From an uncultured Microscilla sp. (GTDB lineage Bacteria > Bacteroidota > Bacteroidia > Cytophagales > Microscillaceae), in contig NZ_CANLRP010000080.1 of the NCBI RefSeq assembly GCF_947493425.1, forward strand, positions 1 through 37,932: a DNA stretch of 37,932 bases. The letters run 5' to 3'. The notes under the pieces were generated by a model. That model was not told the origin of the DNA. It saw only the letters and a list, made by a program, of their open reading frames with translations, and searched no databases. Both the position numbers and the translations under genes were made by a program. Of this stretch, positions 7,562-15,944 are shown in pieces. Numbering within the stretch: position 1 is the first letter of the stretch; each line of letters begins with the position of its first letter.

Positions 7562-9817
7562 ATGTCATTCAAACGAATCATATATTTCATTGGGGCAGTT
7601 GTTGCCTTAGGGTTATACCCACACAAAGCAACTGCCCAGTTCTTCTTTAGCCGTCGTGAAATGCCCATTGTGCAAAACAATACGGGAAGTACGTATACCA
7701 ATGCTTGGGCGGGAGGCATTAACTCGGCACAATATAATACCATGAAGCTCAATAATGATGCACTGGAAGACCTGGTGATATTTGACCGAACCAACAACAA
7801 AATATCCACTTTTATTGGTGTAGAAACCAATGGCCAAAAAAGTTATACTTATGCCCCCGAATACGAAAGTTTTTTTCCGGAATTATCGTTCTGGATGCTG
7901 TTGCGTGACTATGATGGGGACGGCAAAAAAGATATTTTTGCCTACAGCCGAAGGGGAGGCATTTTGGTGTATCGTAACGTAAGCATTGCCTCTCAACCTC
8001 CTCAGTGGGAGCTTACCACCGACCTTATCCGCACCGAAGGTTTTACTCCCAACCTAAACCTTGCTGTGCCAGCTACTGACATCCCATCTATTGTAGACAT
8101 AGACAATGACGGTGACCTGGATATCATTACGTTTGATTTTTTGGGAGGATTGATTGAACTGCACCAAAACCAAAGCATAGAGCAAAATGGCAATGCTTCA
8201 CAACTGGTATACAAACGGGTAGATCGTTGCTGGGGCGGAGTGCAAGAGGGTGCTACTTGCGGTGTATTTAGCTTTGGTGCTACCTGCGACAATGGTCGCC
8301 GAACCCAAAGCAATGCAGGTAAACGGGTAAATCACGTAGGATCAGCATTATTGGTCAGCGACTTGAACGGCGATGGGGTACACGATGCCCTCATTAGCGA
8401 TATTAGTTGTACTAAAGGCTATCGTATGCTGAACCAAGGCACCAGTGTAGCAGCGGCTTTTACCCAGTTTGATGTAGGTTTTCCGGCAAGCAAACCCATT
8501 GATTTACCGCTTTTTCCGGCCTTTTTTCTTGCCGATGTTGATTTTGACGGGGCAAAAGATTTGTTGGTGTCGCCCAACTTATTCGGCAACGAAGACAATC
8601 GGGTAAACTTTGCCCAGTCGTCGTGGTGGTACAAAAATACGGGCAATAATGTCGCTCCCCTATATGACTTTCGTCAAACCGATTTTATGCAAAACACAAT
8701 GCTCGACTTGGGCGAAAATGCTTTTCCGGCGGTGGTAGACTATGATGGTGATGGTGACCTTGATTTAATAGTGGGCAATGCCGGACAACCACAAGGCAAC
8801 GGAGATTTTTACGCCACCCTGCACCTTTACGAAAATACAGGAAATGCCCAAACACCTGCTTTTAAGCTCAAAGACACCGATTATTTGCAATTGTCGGCAC
8901 TCAAGGTAAGTCGTTTGCAGCCTGTAGTACAAGACTTTAATCAGGATGGGGTGAGCGACTTGGGGCTTACCTGGACTAAAGATAGTAAGGTTCTGTTTCA
9001 GTATTTGCCCAATGGAGCCGCCAATGGCCAGGCGGTGAGTTTTGACCTGGCGCAGGCAATTAAATATGACTTGCCCCTTTCGGGGAGTGACCAGCCCTTG
9101 TTGTTAGATCTAGACAACGACGCTGACTTTGATTTATTGGTGGGCAAAGGCAATGGACAATTAGAGTATTATCTCAATCAAGGGAATAATCTCTCGCCTG
9201 ATTTTCAGCTGCAAACGGCTACCTTGGGAGGCATAGAAGGGAGCAGTAGCACCCGTAATTTGCGTTTGGCAGTGGCCGATTTTGACGCAGATGGGAAACC
9301 TGATTTGCTTACGGGCGATAATTCGGGCAAACTGAACATGTATTCGGGCTTTTTGGAGCAACTCAACAATGCCATCTGGACTCCTGCCACCGACTTGATA
9401 CTCAATGAATTATCGCGAGAGTATGCCCCTTATCGTTTTGGTATTATGGTAACCCCGGTAGCGGCTGACTTAAATAATGACCAAAATCCTGATATACTGG
9501 TAGGAACTAACGGGGGGGGAGTATTTTATGTTCGAAACGATGAAACCAGCCAGCCACCGCCACCTGTGTCTGGCAGTGGGCAAACGGTGTTGATTTTCCC
9601 TAATCCGGCAAAAGGCATTGTCAATATTTTATCGACAGAAGATGCTACCGTAACTGTGCAAAACCCCTTGGGACAGGTATTGGTGAGTAGTTTTGCCACT
9701 ACTGCCAACATTGCCAAATCTTTTGATGTGTCGAGTTTGGCTTCAGGCTTGTATTTGTTTAAAATTGTAGGCACTACTACCGGGCAAACAACCGTACATA
9801 AAGTGGTAGTAAACTAG
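7562..9817 (+). CDS. Secreted FG-GAP/VCBS repeat protein with T9SS sorting domain
   Basis: A surface or secreted protein of 751 residues from the ATG at 7562, chosen because it puts a signal peptide (MSFKRIIYFIGAVVALGLY, cleavage near ATAQ) at the very N-terminus; the frame itself opens 18 codons earlier. The body contains about nine calcium-binding type loops of FG-GAP/VCBS repeats: DYDGDGKKD, DIDNDGDLD, DLNGDGVHD, DVDFDGAKD, DYDGDGDLD, DFNQDGVSD, DLDNDADFD, DFDADGKPD and DLNNDQNPD. This indicates an integrin-like beta-propeller arrangement. The last ~80 residues form a type A T9SS sorting domain (FPNPAKGIVNIL ... SGLYLFKIV ... HKVVVN), preceded by a proline-rich linker (QPPPPVSG). Likely exported by T9SS and attached to the cell surface. 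The ligand is unknown. Confidence 0.88.
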   Translation: MSFKRIIYFIGAVVALGLYPHKATAQFFFSRREMPIVQNNTGSTYTNAWAGGINSAQYNTMKLNNDALEDLVIFDRTNNKISTFIGVETNGQKSYTYAPEYESFFPELSFWMLLRDYDGDGKKDIFAYSRRGGILVYRNVSIASQPPQWELTTDLIRTEGFTPNLNLAVPATDIPSIVDIDNDGDLDIITFDFLGGLIELHQNQSIEQNGNASQLVYKRVDRCWGGVQEGATCGVFSFGATCDNGRRTQSNAGKRVNHVGSALLVSDLNGDGVHDALISDISCTKGYRMLNQGTSVAAAFTQFDVGFPASKPIDLPLFPAFFLADVDFDGAKDLLVSPNLFGNEDNRVNFAQSSWWYKNTGNNVAPLYDFRQTDFMQNTMLDLGENAFPAVVDYDGDGDLDLIVGNAGQPQGNGDFYATLHLYENTGNAQTPAFKLKDTDYLQLSALKVSRLQPVVQDFNQDGVSDLGLTWTKDSKVLFQYLPNGAANGQAVSFDLAQAIKYDLPLSGSDQPLLLDLDNDADFDLLVGKGNGQLEYYLNQGNNLSPDFQLQTATLGGIEGSSSTRNLRLAVADFDADGKPDLLTGDNSGKLNMYSGFLEQLNNAIWTPATDLILNELSREYAPYRFGIMVTPVAADLNNDQNPDILVGTNGGGVFYVRNDETSQPPPPVSGSGQTVLIFPNPAKGIVNILSTEDATVTVQNPLGQVLVSSFATTANIAKSFDVSSLASGLYLFKIVGTTTGQTTVHKVVVN

Positions 9818-9987
9818 TACCTTAAATACTAAATACCTAACCCATTATTTCGGCGATTTTTGAAGTTCGTCAGAAAACAAAACTCATCCCAAATAATAGC
9901 GCATTTACTTAATGTTTAAGGTACTAGTACTCTAGCTTCTAAGTAGGTACAGAATACCGCTTTACTTATGTAGTGTCTGGAGTACTA
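9813..9987. repeat. Nested inverted-repeat region downstream of the FG-GAP gene
   Basis: A perfect 14-bp inverted repeat, ACTAGTACCTTAAA (9813-9826) and TTTAAGGTACTAGT (9915-9928), overlaps the stop codon of the preceding gene; an inner 7-bp pair (ATTATTT 9844-9850, AAATAAT 9891-9897) is nested inside. A second hairpin overlaps the right arm: TAGTACTCTAG (9925-9935) pairs with CTGGAGTACTA (9977-9987) with one wobble, and inside it TAAGTA/TACTTA (9940-9945/9963-9968) and GGTA/TACC (9946-9949/9955-9958) pair. No T-run follows, so this is not a classic terminator. The ends resemble those of the element at 32884-32984. It fills most of the gap 9818-10124. Confidence 0.6.
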
Positions 9988-10124
9988 GGAAAAACCTACA
10001 TTTTTGAAGCATAGGAAGGCTGGCTTGCAGGCTTACATAAAATTAGCCGAAAGGCAGCACTCAAACCCCGAAGAAACTCCAGAGGGATAATGTGTCAGCC
10101 ACCATCAAAAAAAACATAGATACA

Positions 10125-10568
10125 ATGACGCCTAAGATTAGAGTAAAAGCTTTTGGTATTTTCAAACACAAAGCGCAGTTTTTATTTTCTAAACATTATG
10201 ACACCACCCAACAAGGCTACTTTGTAAGACCTTTGGGTGGTTCGGTAGAATTTCAGGAACACAGCCAAGACGCTTTGGTAAGAGAAATACAAGAAGAAAT
10301 TGACGCGGTTATTACTCAGCCTGAGTTGCTACAGGTAGTAGAAGATTTTTTTGAACACCGGGGCAGGGCTTACCACGACATCGTTTTTTTGTATCAGGCA
10401 CGTTTTGTCGACGAAACATTGTATCAACAACCCCGCATCAACTGTCAGGAGTTGGATGGAACAATTTTTCAGGCATATTGGCTGAGCCTGGACGAAATTA
10501 AAGAGAAACAATATCGGATAGTACCTAAAGGATTGGAAGACATACTGACCAAGCTGACTACTGGGTAA
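10125..10568 (+). CDS. Nudix hydrolase
   Basis: A 147-residue Nudix-fold pyrophosphohydrolase. The Nudix box GX5EX7REUXEEXGU is readable as GSVEFQE...REIQEEIDA: the catalytic REXXEE core is intact, while the usual glycine after EEX is aspartate. The flanking strands (KIRVKAFGIFKHKAQFLF before, AYHDIVFLYQARF after) are typical of small Nudix proteins that hydrolyse nucleoside diphosphates linked to another moiety. The substrate cannot be told from this. I chose the ATG at 10125 because the domain begins immediately after it; an in-frame GTG at 10092 would add 11 residues that look unconserved. It stands alone and ends near a strong hairpin shared with the convergent phosphoesterase gene. Confidence 0.85.
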   Translation: MTPKIRVKAFGIFKHKAQFLFSKHYDTTQQGYFVRPLGGSVEFQEHSQDALVREIQEEIDAVITQPELLQVVEDFFEHRGRAYHDIVFLYQARFVDETLYQQPRINCQELDGTIFQAYWLSLDEIKEKQYRIVPKGLEDILTKLTTG

Positions 10569-10588
10569 ATAAAAATAAATGAGTTCAA

Positions 10589-10619
10589 ATCAAGTGCAGT
10601 GTTGTGAACTGCACTTGAT
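10589..10619. terminator. Hairpin between convergent genes
   Basis: A perfect 12-bp stem, ATCAAGTGCAGT (10589-10600) with ACTGCACTTGAT (10608-10619), and a 7-base loop. It lies between the Nudix gene (+) and the phosphoesterase gene (-). There is no real T-run on either side, so it may be a transcript-end stabiliser or a weak terminator. Confidence 0.6.
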
Positions 10620-10626
10620 AAATGCC

Positions 10627-11409
10627 CTAAAAAAGGCTTTTAACATTTTCTGCGTTTTCCTGGGTCATCAATTCCATGGAGTCAAGATCAAGACAACACA
10701 AACGCCCCAGCTCTGTGCTCCCTGTCTGAGCAAATACACAACCATTATCGAGAGGGATTAGGGGCTTGTTTTTTTCAATCTGATGTTTGATGTCATAAAT
10801 ACTGGTGGGAGTATGCCCAAATACAATTTTACGGTTTTTAAACTTATCGAAGGTAGCTTTAAGGGCAGGTTCTTTGGGCTCGTTTTGCTGGTACATCATC
10901 CAATGTATCTCTATGTTTCTAATCCAAATCATACTATATAAGTCCTGAAAAGGATTGCGACGCTTAAAGTTAAAGCCAGCGTGCACCAGGTAAAAATCGT
11001 CCAGTTCATAATAATAAGGTAACGACTGGAAGAAATCCCAATAAGCAGTAATTACTTGACCGTTTTTATCCAATAAATTTTGGGTGTTGTTTTCATGCAA
11101 TATGCGTTGTAATGCTTCGGGTGATTCTACCTTGTAGTCATCCAAAAACATTTGTTCATGATTGCCTCTTAACGGGAAAATTTGAAACCCTTTGTCTTCC
11201 AGCTCAAACACGTAGTCGAGCACTGCGGCACTGTCAGGACCGCGATCGATAAAATCACCCAGAAAAAACAAATAATCGTCTTTAGTCAACTTTATTTGTT
11301 TTTCTATCAGCTTCTTAAGGGTGCGGTAACATCCATGAACATCACCTATTACCAACCTTCTCCCTTGAGGTTTAGTGATAATCTTGACTTGTATATTTTC
11401 TTCATTCAT
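10627..11409 (-). CDS. Calcineurin-like metallophosphoesterase (serine/threonine phosphatase type)
   Basis: A 260-residue cytoplasmic metallophosphoesterase of the PPP family (bacterial PrpA/ApaH/PP1-like). The signature motifs are all present: GDVHGC at 22-27, GDFIDRGPDS at 51-60, GNHEQ at 82-86, then LVHAGFNF and VFGHTP for the remaining metal-binding histidines. These residues normally hold a di-metal (Mn/Fe) centre that hydrolyses phosphoesters. Candidates are protein phosphoserine/threonine or dinucleoside tetraphosphate. The sequence between motifs looks closer to the bacterial protein-phosphatase branch, but I cannot separate it from symmetrical Ap4A hydrolase-like proteins. It is transcribed alone. 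A long repeat-rich gap (11410-12115) lies upstream. Confidence 0.9.
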   Translation of the reverse strand: MNEENIQVKIITKPQGRRLVIGDVHGCYRTLKKLIEKQIKLTKDDYLFFLGDFIDRGPDSAAVLDYVFELEDKGFQIFPLRGNHEQMFLDDYKVESPEALQRILHENNTQNLLDKNGQVITAYWDFFQSLPYYYELDDFYLVHAGFNFKRRNPFQDLYSMIWIRNIEIHWMMYQQNEPKEPALKATFDKFKNRKIVFGHTPTSIYDIKHQIEKNKPLIPLDNGCVFAQTGSTELGRLCCLDLDSMELMTQENAENVKSLF

Positions 11410-11611
11410 TGTAATGCCTTATTAATGTTGGTGCCAAGTTAAGAAAGAGTAACTCAATAATAAAATGGTGTGGGATATGCCTGAATTTTTGCGATAAAAA
11501 CACCGTGTTTAGAGTCCAAACTATTTTTTACGAGCATAGTTTTTTTAAGGTTTATATTTTAATCTCGCCTTAATTAAAATGGAAAAAATAAAATAGCCCA
11601 TAGATTAGCTG

Positions 11612-11639
11612 CGCAGAGTTTGAACTTCGTTCTGCGGTT
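11612..11639 (-). repeat. 28-bp dispersed repeat, copy 1
   Basis: On the minus strand this reads AACCGCAGAACGAAGTTCAA then ACTCTGCG. It differs at 4 of 28 positions from the plus strand at 20934-20961. Both copies keep a CGCAG/CTGCG pair at their ends. Both lie in gene-free DNA. Confidence 0.6.
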
Positions 11640-11666
11640 AGGTTATTTTTGTAGTTTTACTTAAAT

Positions 11667-11831
11667 ACAATACTCCGTAGTGATTTTAGTCAAAGTTGGT
11701 TGCTGATTACCTTCGGTGAGCATCGGTATCTAAGGACTCGCCAGAGGCTCGGTTATCAAACGGTTATGAGTTTAAAAACTATTTAATTACGTGTTTAGGC
11801 GTAAAACTGAAACCCTTTGAAAAATAAAGCA
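11667..11831 (+). repeat. Long dispersed intergenic repeat, copy B
   Basis: Inverted copy of the element at 83-257. It includes the shared short motif core (11718-11740, GAGCATCGGTATCTAAGGAC), in which 10 bases of the palindrome present in copy A are missing. The two copies enclose 11.4 kb in inverted orientation. No reading frame is conserved between them. Confidence 0.75.
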
Positions 11832-11989
11832 AGTAAGCAATCTTAATATAAAATACTGCTTTACAGTATTTAACAAGGTAAACATTTATTCGGATCAGCT
11901 ACGGACTATCGACTAAATACTATGGACTATTGTTAAATACCTGACTATCTTTTATTTAGACTTAAACCCAAAACATAGTCCTATTGTTG

Positions 11990-12090
11990 TGTATAGCAAG
12001 TGTTTTTTGTAGAAACCTTCCGCTTTCTACTGTATGGCACTCCTTCATTAGGGACGATCAACGTTTGGTCAGGATTTTGCGGGCTATACA
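11990..12090 (+). other. Possible structured leader upstream of the 280-residue membrane protein gene
   Basis: The 706-base gap 11410-12115 has no gene. Besides the repeats listed separately, its 3' end holds an 8-bp inverted repeat TGTATAGC (11990-11997) / GCTATACA (12083-12090) enclosing a 7-bp hairpin GTAGAAA/TTTCTAC (12009-12015/12024-12030). The region just before (11889-11945) has a degenerate repeat of ACGGACTATCGACTA-like units. No known RNA family is recognised. Confidence 0.3.
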
Positions 12091-12115
12091 AGCCTCAATC
12101 ACGAGGTAAGGACAG

Positions 12116-12958
12116 ATGAAAATATTTTCGAGAAATTTATTAAAGTGGAAGTTGGTTTATCAATCACTTCCTTTTGCCGTAGGCATATTACTTATCAAAA
12201 TCGGGCTGGTTTATTTTTTTAACATCAATGGCTTTTTTGAAATACAAGAAATGCGGCTGGTGTTTACCTCAGGGGTTTTTCTCATTGGTTTTATGCTTGC
12301 CGGCACCCTGGCTGACTACAAAGAAAGTGAAAAAATACCAGGGGAAATTGCTACCGCGTTGGAAACCATAGAAGAAACCAGTGTAGCCCTGGCCATCAAG
12401 ACCAATACCAGTACCAAATCGGTGCGTTGGCAAGTACTGGAAATGAGTCAAATGATTTATGACTGGTTTTATCGTAAACATTCTGAGCAGGAAGTACACC
12501 AAACCCTGACCGAATATAACCAAACCATTCATGCCTTAGAAGCTGCCGGAGGCGCACCCCCCATCATTGGACGTTTGTTTATCAGGTTGGGCGACTTGCG
12601 CCAATTGGTTACCCGCACCAATGTCATTTCTAAAACAGGTTTTTTGAGCACAGGATATGCCCTGTTAGAGCTGTTAATAGTCATTGTGAGTGTTTTGCTG
12701 CTATTGCTACATTTTCAGAGTACTGTGTCAGAGATTGCCATCATATTAGTGATAGAACTCATCTATGTATACATGTACAAACTTATTGTAGACATAGACG
12801 ATCCTTTTGAGTATGAAGAGGGCAAAGCCCAAGGAGCCGCTGAAGTGACACTTTTCCCCATCGAAAACTACATTAATCGCCTTAACCAACGCCTGGAAGC
12901 TGAAGAACCTCAAAGGGTAAGAAAAACGGTGAGCCAAGGTTCAGAGGTGGGTACTTAA
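12116..12958 (+). CDS. Four-helix integral membrane protein, function unknown (bestrophin-like/DUF4239-like)
   Basis: A 280-residue inner-membrane protein. Two hydrophobic helices lie near the N-terminus (about 17-38 and 47-66) and two near residues 180-202 and 205-227. A polar, mostly helical domain (70-170) lies between the pairs, and a charged tail of about 50 residues follows VDIDDPFEYEEG. The layout of two pairs of helices with a central cytoplasmic region, and the DIDDPFEY turn after the last helix, recalls bestrophin-like DUF4239 proteins ('DLDRPF.G'), but that is a guess. The ATG at 12116 follows an AAGGACAG stretch that could act as a ribosome binding site, unusual in this window. 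No operon partner; the DUF5690 gene starts 302 bases later. Confidence 0.75.
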   Translation: MKIFSRNLLKWKLVYQSLPFAVGILLIKIGLVYFFNINGFFEIQEMRLVFTSGVFLIGFMLAGTLADYKESEKIPGEIATALETIEETSVALAIKTNTSTKSVRWQVLEMSQMIYDWFYRKHSEQEVHQTLTEYNQTIHALEAAGGAPPIIGRLFIRLGDLRQLVTRTNVISKTGFLSTGYALLELLIVIVSVLLLLLHFQSTVSEIAIILVIELIYVYMYKLIVDIDDPFEYEEGKAQGAAEVTLFPIENYINRLNQRLEAEEPQRVRKTVSQGSEVGT

Positions 12959-13005
12959 GTGGGAACCTTACAGAGGCAAGCCACAAGGTACAAACATAGG
13001 TTATA

Positions 13006-13040
13006 AGCACCCGTATGCATTGTCATCTAAGAGCTTGAGG
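13006..13040 (+). repeat. Short dispersed motif (CGATATGCATCG family), copy
   Basis: Reads AGCACCCGTATGCATTGTCA then TCTAAGAGCTTGAGG and matches 14647-14680 and the cores of the long repeats. It sits in the 302-base gap 12959-13260, which otherwise holds no gene. A TAAATTTG box at 13196-13203, inside a GCCCC/GGGGC hairpin, is a possible -7 promoter element for the DUF5690 gene but lacks a good -33 TTG. Confidence 0.6.
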
Positions 13041-13260
13041 TTGTTATGCAAGCAGCTACGAACTTTGCAATACTTGATGGTTTATCAAATTGGTAAATAG
13101 AGCCAAGTTGCAAGCTTAAGACTACTTGATGAGCCACTCACAAGTTGACAAGCCACTTATTTTAATGCCCCATTCTTTTAGCAGGCTTGCCCCTATAAAT
13201 TTGGGGCTATCCACCCTTTCTGCTATCTTACCCCACTAAACCGCAAACCTTCCAAACAGA

Positions 13261-14571
13261 ATGACCATCTTTAGCAAAAGCTTACAGCAACGTTTGAGCA
13301 CTGCCGAACCCTTTATGCTCAATATATTTATAGTAGCGGCAGTGTTTAGTACCTATTTTTGTGCTTATGGTTTTCGTAAACCCTTTACGGCTGGTTCTTT
13401 TGACTTAAATTTTACCCTTCCCCTCATCAAAGTAACTTTAAGCTACAAAATACTATTGGTAGTAGTACAAACCCTGGGCTATGCCACCGCCAAATTTGCC
13501 GGAATCAAGCTCATTGCCGAAGCCAAAAAAGACAACTTATCATTGGTGCGTTCTATAGTAGCTTTGCTTACCATTGCGGGGCTTAGTTGGGTGCTTTGGG
13601 CAATCACCCCACCACCTTATAACCTGGTTTTTATTTTTATTAATGGTTTTCCGCTGGGGCTTATCTGGGGGCTGGTGTTAAGTTTTATCGAAGGACGCAA
13701 GTATACCGAGTTGTTTGGTACCGGGTTGAGCGCCAGCTTTATATTTGCCGCCGCCTTTAGTCAGCAAATAGGGCAAGCAGTACTCAATCAAGGCATTTCG
13801 GAGTATTGGATGCCTCTATATGTCAGCGGTATTTACTTTGTGCCCATGTTGATAGTTGCCTGGCTATTGGGGCACACCCCACCCCCCAATACCGAAGATG
13901 TACTCCTACGCAAAGAGCGTCAACCGATGGACAGCACCCAACGAAAAAGTTTTATGCGTGCATACGGTGGTGGAATTTTCTTCTTGATTATTGTATACAT
14001 GTTGCTCAATGCCTTTAGAGAAACCCGCAGTGGTTTTGCCAAAGAAATATGGGCAAGTATAGGCTACCAAGGCGATTTATCGGTATTTAGCCAATCCGAA
14101 ATAATAGTAAGTATCCTTATTTTGATATTGTTAAGCCTCTTGGTTTTTGTTCGCAAAAATTCCCAGGCATTCTACATCACCCTTATAGGGGTGGGTGTAG
14201 GTTCGGCGTTGGTAGGCTTGAGCTCTTTTTTGTATGCCCAAGGAGCCATTAATGGATTTGTGTGGATGATTTTGTTGGGGTTGGGCACCTATATGGGTTA
14301 CATACCCCTGGGTTCTTTTTTGTTCGACCGTTTACTGGCTGCTACTAATTCGGTGGGTACTGTAGGTTTTCTTATTTACATGCTCGACGCCTTTGCCTAC
14401 ATTGCCAGTATATCAGTAATGTTGTACAAAAACTTCTCGTTTGCCCAAGTCAACTGGTTGCAGTTTATGCAAAAGTTTGGCTACCTGCTTGCCATAGTCA
14501 ATGTAATAATGTTGGTTTTTGCCGGGTGGATTTTCAAGCAAAAAATTGACAAAGCCAATCCTAAAAGGTAA
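13261..14571 (+). CDS. DUF5690 family membrane protein (MFS-like transporter)
   Basis: A 436-residue protein with about 11-12 hydrophobic segments spread over its whole length, i.e. transporter-like architecture. The N-terminal region FSTYFCAYGFRKPFTAGSF is close to the hallmark 'YFCMYAFRKPF' of DUF5690 proteins, a Bacteroidota family distantly related to major facilitator transporters. Other conserved-looking stretches are GFPLGLIWGLVLSFIEGRKYTE, which resembles a transporter inter-helix loop, and FRETRSGF in the middle. The substrate is unknown and there is no adjacent enzyme to hint at one. It starts with the ATG at 13261 and is followed by a 186-base gap carrying a dispersed motif. Confidence 0.85.
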   Translation: MTIFSKSLQQRLSTAEPFMLNIFIVAAVFSTYFCAYGFRKPFTAGSFDLNFTLPLIKVTLSYKILLVVVQTLGYATAKFAGIKLIAEAKKDNLSLVRSIVALLTIAGLSWVLWAITPPPYNLVFIFINGFPLGLIWGLVLSFIEGRKYTELFGTGLSASFIFAAAFSQQIGQAVLNQGISEYWMPLYVSGIYFVPMLIVAWLLGHTPPPNTEDVLLRKERQPMDSTQRKSFMRAYGGGIFFLIIVYMLLNAFRETRSGFAKEIWASIGYQGDLSVFSQSEIIVSILILILLSLLVFVRKNSQAFYITLIGVGVGSALVGLSSFLYAQGAINGFVWMILLGLGTYMGYIPLGSFLFDRLLAATNSVGTVGFLIYMLDAFAYIASISVMLYKNFSFAQVNWLQFMQKFGYLLAIVNVIMLVFAGWIFKQKIDKANPKR

Positions 14572-14646
14572 CTTTTGAGCAGATAGTTGGGGAGTCGATA
14601 ATCCACTGTTGTTTTCTTAAGTCTTGAATTGCAACTTTTTGCTTAA

Positions 14647-14680
14647 AGCACCGATATGCATCGACATCTAAGGACTTGAG
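14647..14680 (+). repeat. Short dispersed motif (CGATATGCATCG family), best copy
   Basis: Reads AGCACCGATATGCATCGACA then TCTAAGGACTTGAG. The CGATATGCATCG core is a near-perfect palindrome. It is followed at 14696-14720 by ACTACGGACTCCCGACTCC-type repeats similar to 11889-11945. It lies about 80 bases upstream of the DUF7477-like gene. Confidence 0.65.
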
Positions 14681-14757
14681 GCCGTAGAAATTACCAACTA
14701 CGGACTCCCGACTCCTGACTATTTCACCTATAAATTTAACTTTTAAAACTTATTATT

Positions 14758-15600
14758 ATGGTACCTTTGAAAATATCAGAACAAACCCTGGTGATAGAAG
14801 AAAACTGGGACCGTTGTGAGCGTGAAATAGAGCGCATGTGGCAAGAGGGCTTTTACATTACCGACTTCGACTATGGTGATGGAGTTTATCACGTGGTAAT
14901 GAGTGCTGGCACCGGTTGGAGCGAGCAATACATTGAGTCGGGCAGTGAGTTTCCTGAGCGTAAAATAGAAGAAGCCTGGGACGAAGGATATGTAGTGACT
15001 AATATTGCCATTGACGACGAAGAGTGGATTTTGGTGTGCACCGCAGGTGTACGAGGTATAGGCGGGCAAAGTTGGCAGGGTACTGAACACTTCGACGATT
15101 TTGAAGACTCTTTTCATGAAGCTTTGCACCAAGGGCTTACGATGACCAAAATGGCTTACGATGATGAGGATGGCCTTTATATAGCCATGCTTGCCGAAAA
15201 CCTGGGTTGGGAGCAACAACTGTCTTATTGGGAAGAAATAGAAGCTGATATGTACTTGGGAGGCGAGCGTCGCCGGGGTTATCAGCGCCAATATCGCAAA
15301 CCCCGCAATGCTTCACACAATCGTTTTAGCGAACGCTTTGACAGGATGGGCAAAAATTGGGATCCTAACAACCGACAGGTAGAACTGGAAGAGGAGGCAA
15401 TGGTGACTGATATTATAGACCACGACGGAAATTATTTCTTTGTCGAGTCGTTCGACACCCCTTATCGTGAGCAGTGTATTCACCGCCGTGAACACTGGGA
15501 CGATATAGACATGATTGTACAAGAGCGCTGGAGCGAAGGTTTTTTTATCACTACTGCCGCTTACATCTACGATGGTTGGGTGTTGGTGTTCTCACGTTAG
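14758..15600 (+). CDS. DUF7477-like five-repeat protein
   Basis: A 280-residue acidic soluble protein with no signal peptide or membrane helix. It consists of about five imperfect repeats of ~45 residues with the pattern 'W.EGYxITxxxYDDGxYxVVMS': REIERMWQEGFYITDFDYGD (~22), KIEEAWDEGYVVTNIAIDDE (~70), FHEALHQGLTMTKMAYDDED (~119), an altered copy VELEEEAMVTDIIDHDGNYF (~206) and IVQERWSEGFFITTAAYIYD (~247). This pattern matches my memory of the DUF7477 repeat at the C-terminus of plant casein-kinase-1-like proteins and in scattered bacterial proteins. A basic, Arg-rich linker (about 165-195) separates repeats three and four. Molecular function is unknown; the repeats probably fold as beta-hairpins of a propeller-like structure. 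A clear terminator follows. Confidence 0.75.
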   Translation: MVPLKISEQTLVIEENWDRCEREIERMWQEGFYITDFDYGDGVYHVVMSAGTGWSEQYIESGSEFPERKIEEAWDEGYVVTNIAIDDEEWILVCTAGVRGIGGQSWQGTEHFDDFEDSFHEALHQGLTMTKMAYDDEDGLYIAMLAENLGWEQQLSYWEEIEADMYLGGERRRGYQRQYRKPRNASHNRFSERFDRMGKNWDPNNRQVELEEEAMVTDIIDHDGNYFFVESFDTPYREQCIHRREHWDDIDMIVQERWSEGFFITTAAYIYDGWVLVFSR

Positions 15601-15631
15601 TTACTGAAAATACCCATTATCAAATACCAAG

Positions 15632-15668
15632 CGCCTGCCTTAGTTTCAATAGGGCAGGTGTTTTATTT
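15632..15668 (+). terminator. Rho-independent terminator of the DUF7477-like gene
   Basis: A nine-pair stem including one or two wobbles, CGCCTGCCT (15632-15640) with GGGCAGGTG (15652-15660), an 11-base loop and TTTTATTT after it. It lies 32 bases past the stop codon. Confidence 0.8.
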
Positions 15669-15864
15669 AATGCCCCATAAGGCATAGTGATTAAATCTAA
15701 AAAAACGTCGAACAAAAATTTTTGCAGTTGCCAACTTGCCTTTACACAATGCCTTGCCAATCAGTAGATTTGTTGGTTAATATTTTTTGCCTTTCTCATC
15801 CTTTAGATTTTTCAAAATAGTATTTAGTATTATAAGTAAAATAAAAAATACCATTTTGGAAAAA

Positions 15865-15913
15865 TAATCTAACCTCTAACACCGCATCTAAGACAAAACC
15901 ATCTGTTAGATTA
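15865..15913 (+). promoter_or_regulatory. Inverted repeat in the leader of the ELWxxDGT gene
   Basis: TAATCTAAC (15865-15873) and GTTAGATTA (15905-15913) form a perfect 9-bp inverted repeat, 31 bases apart, ending 31 bases before the start codon. It could be a transcription-factor site or an RNA hairpin. The rest of 15601-15944 is AT-rich with no gene. Confidence 0.4.
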
Positions 15914-15944
15914 AATTCCTTACATCAAACAAAACATAATTTTA

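Noticed and set aside
14776..15291. 171-codon minus-strand frame opposite the DUF7477-like gene
   Set aside because: The plus-strand protein has clear internal repeats; the antisense translation has no recognisable domain.
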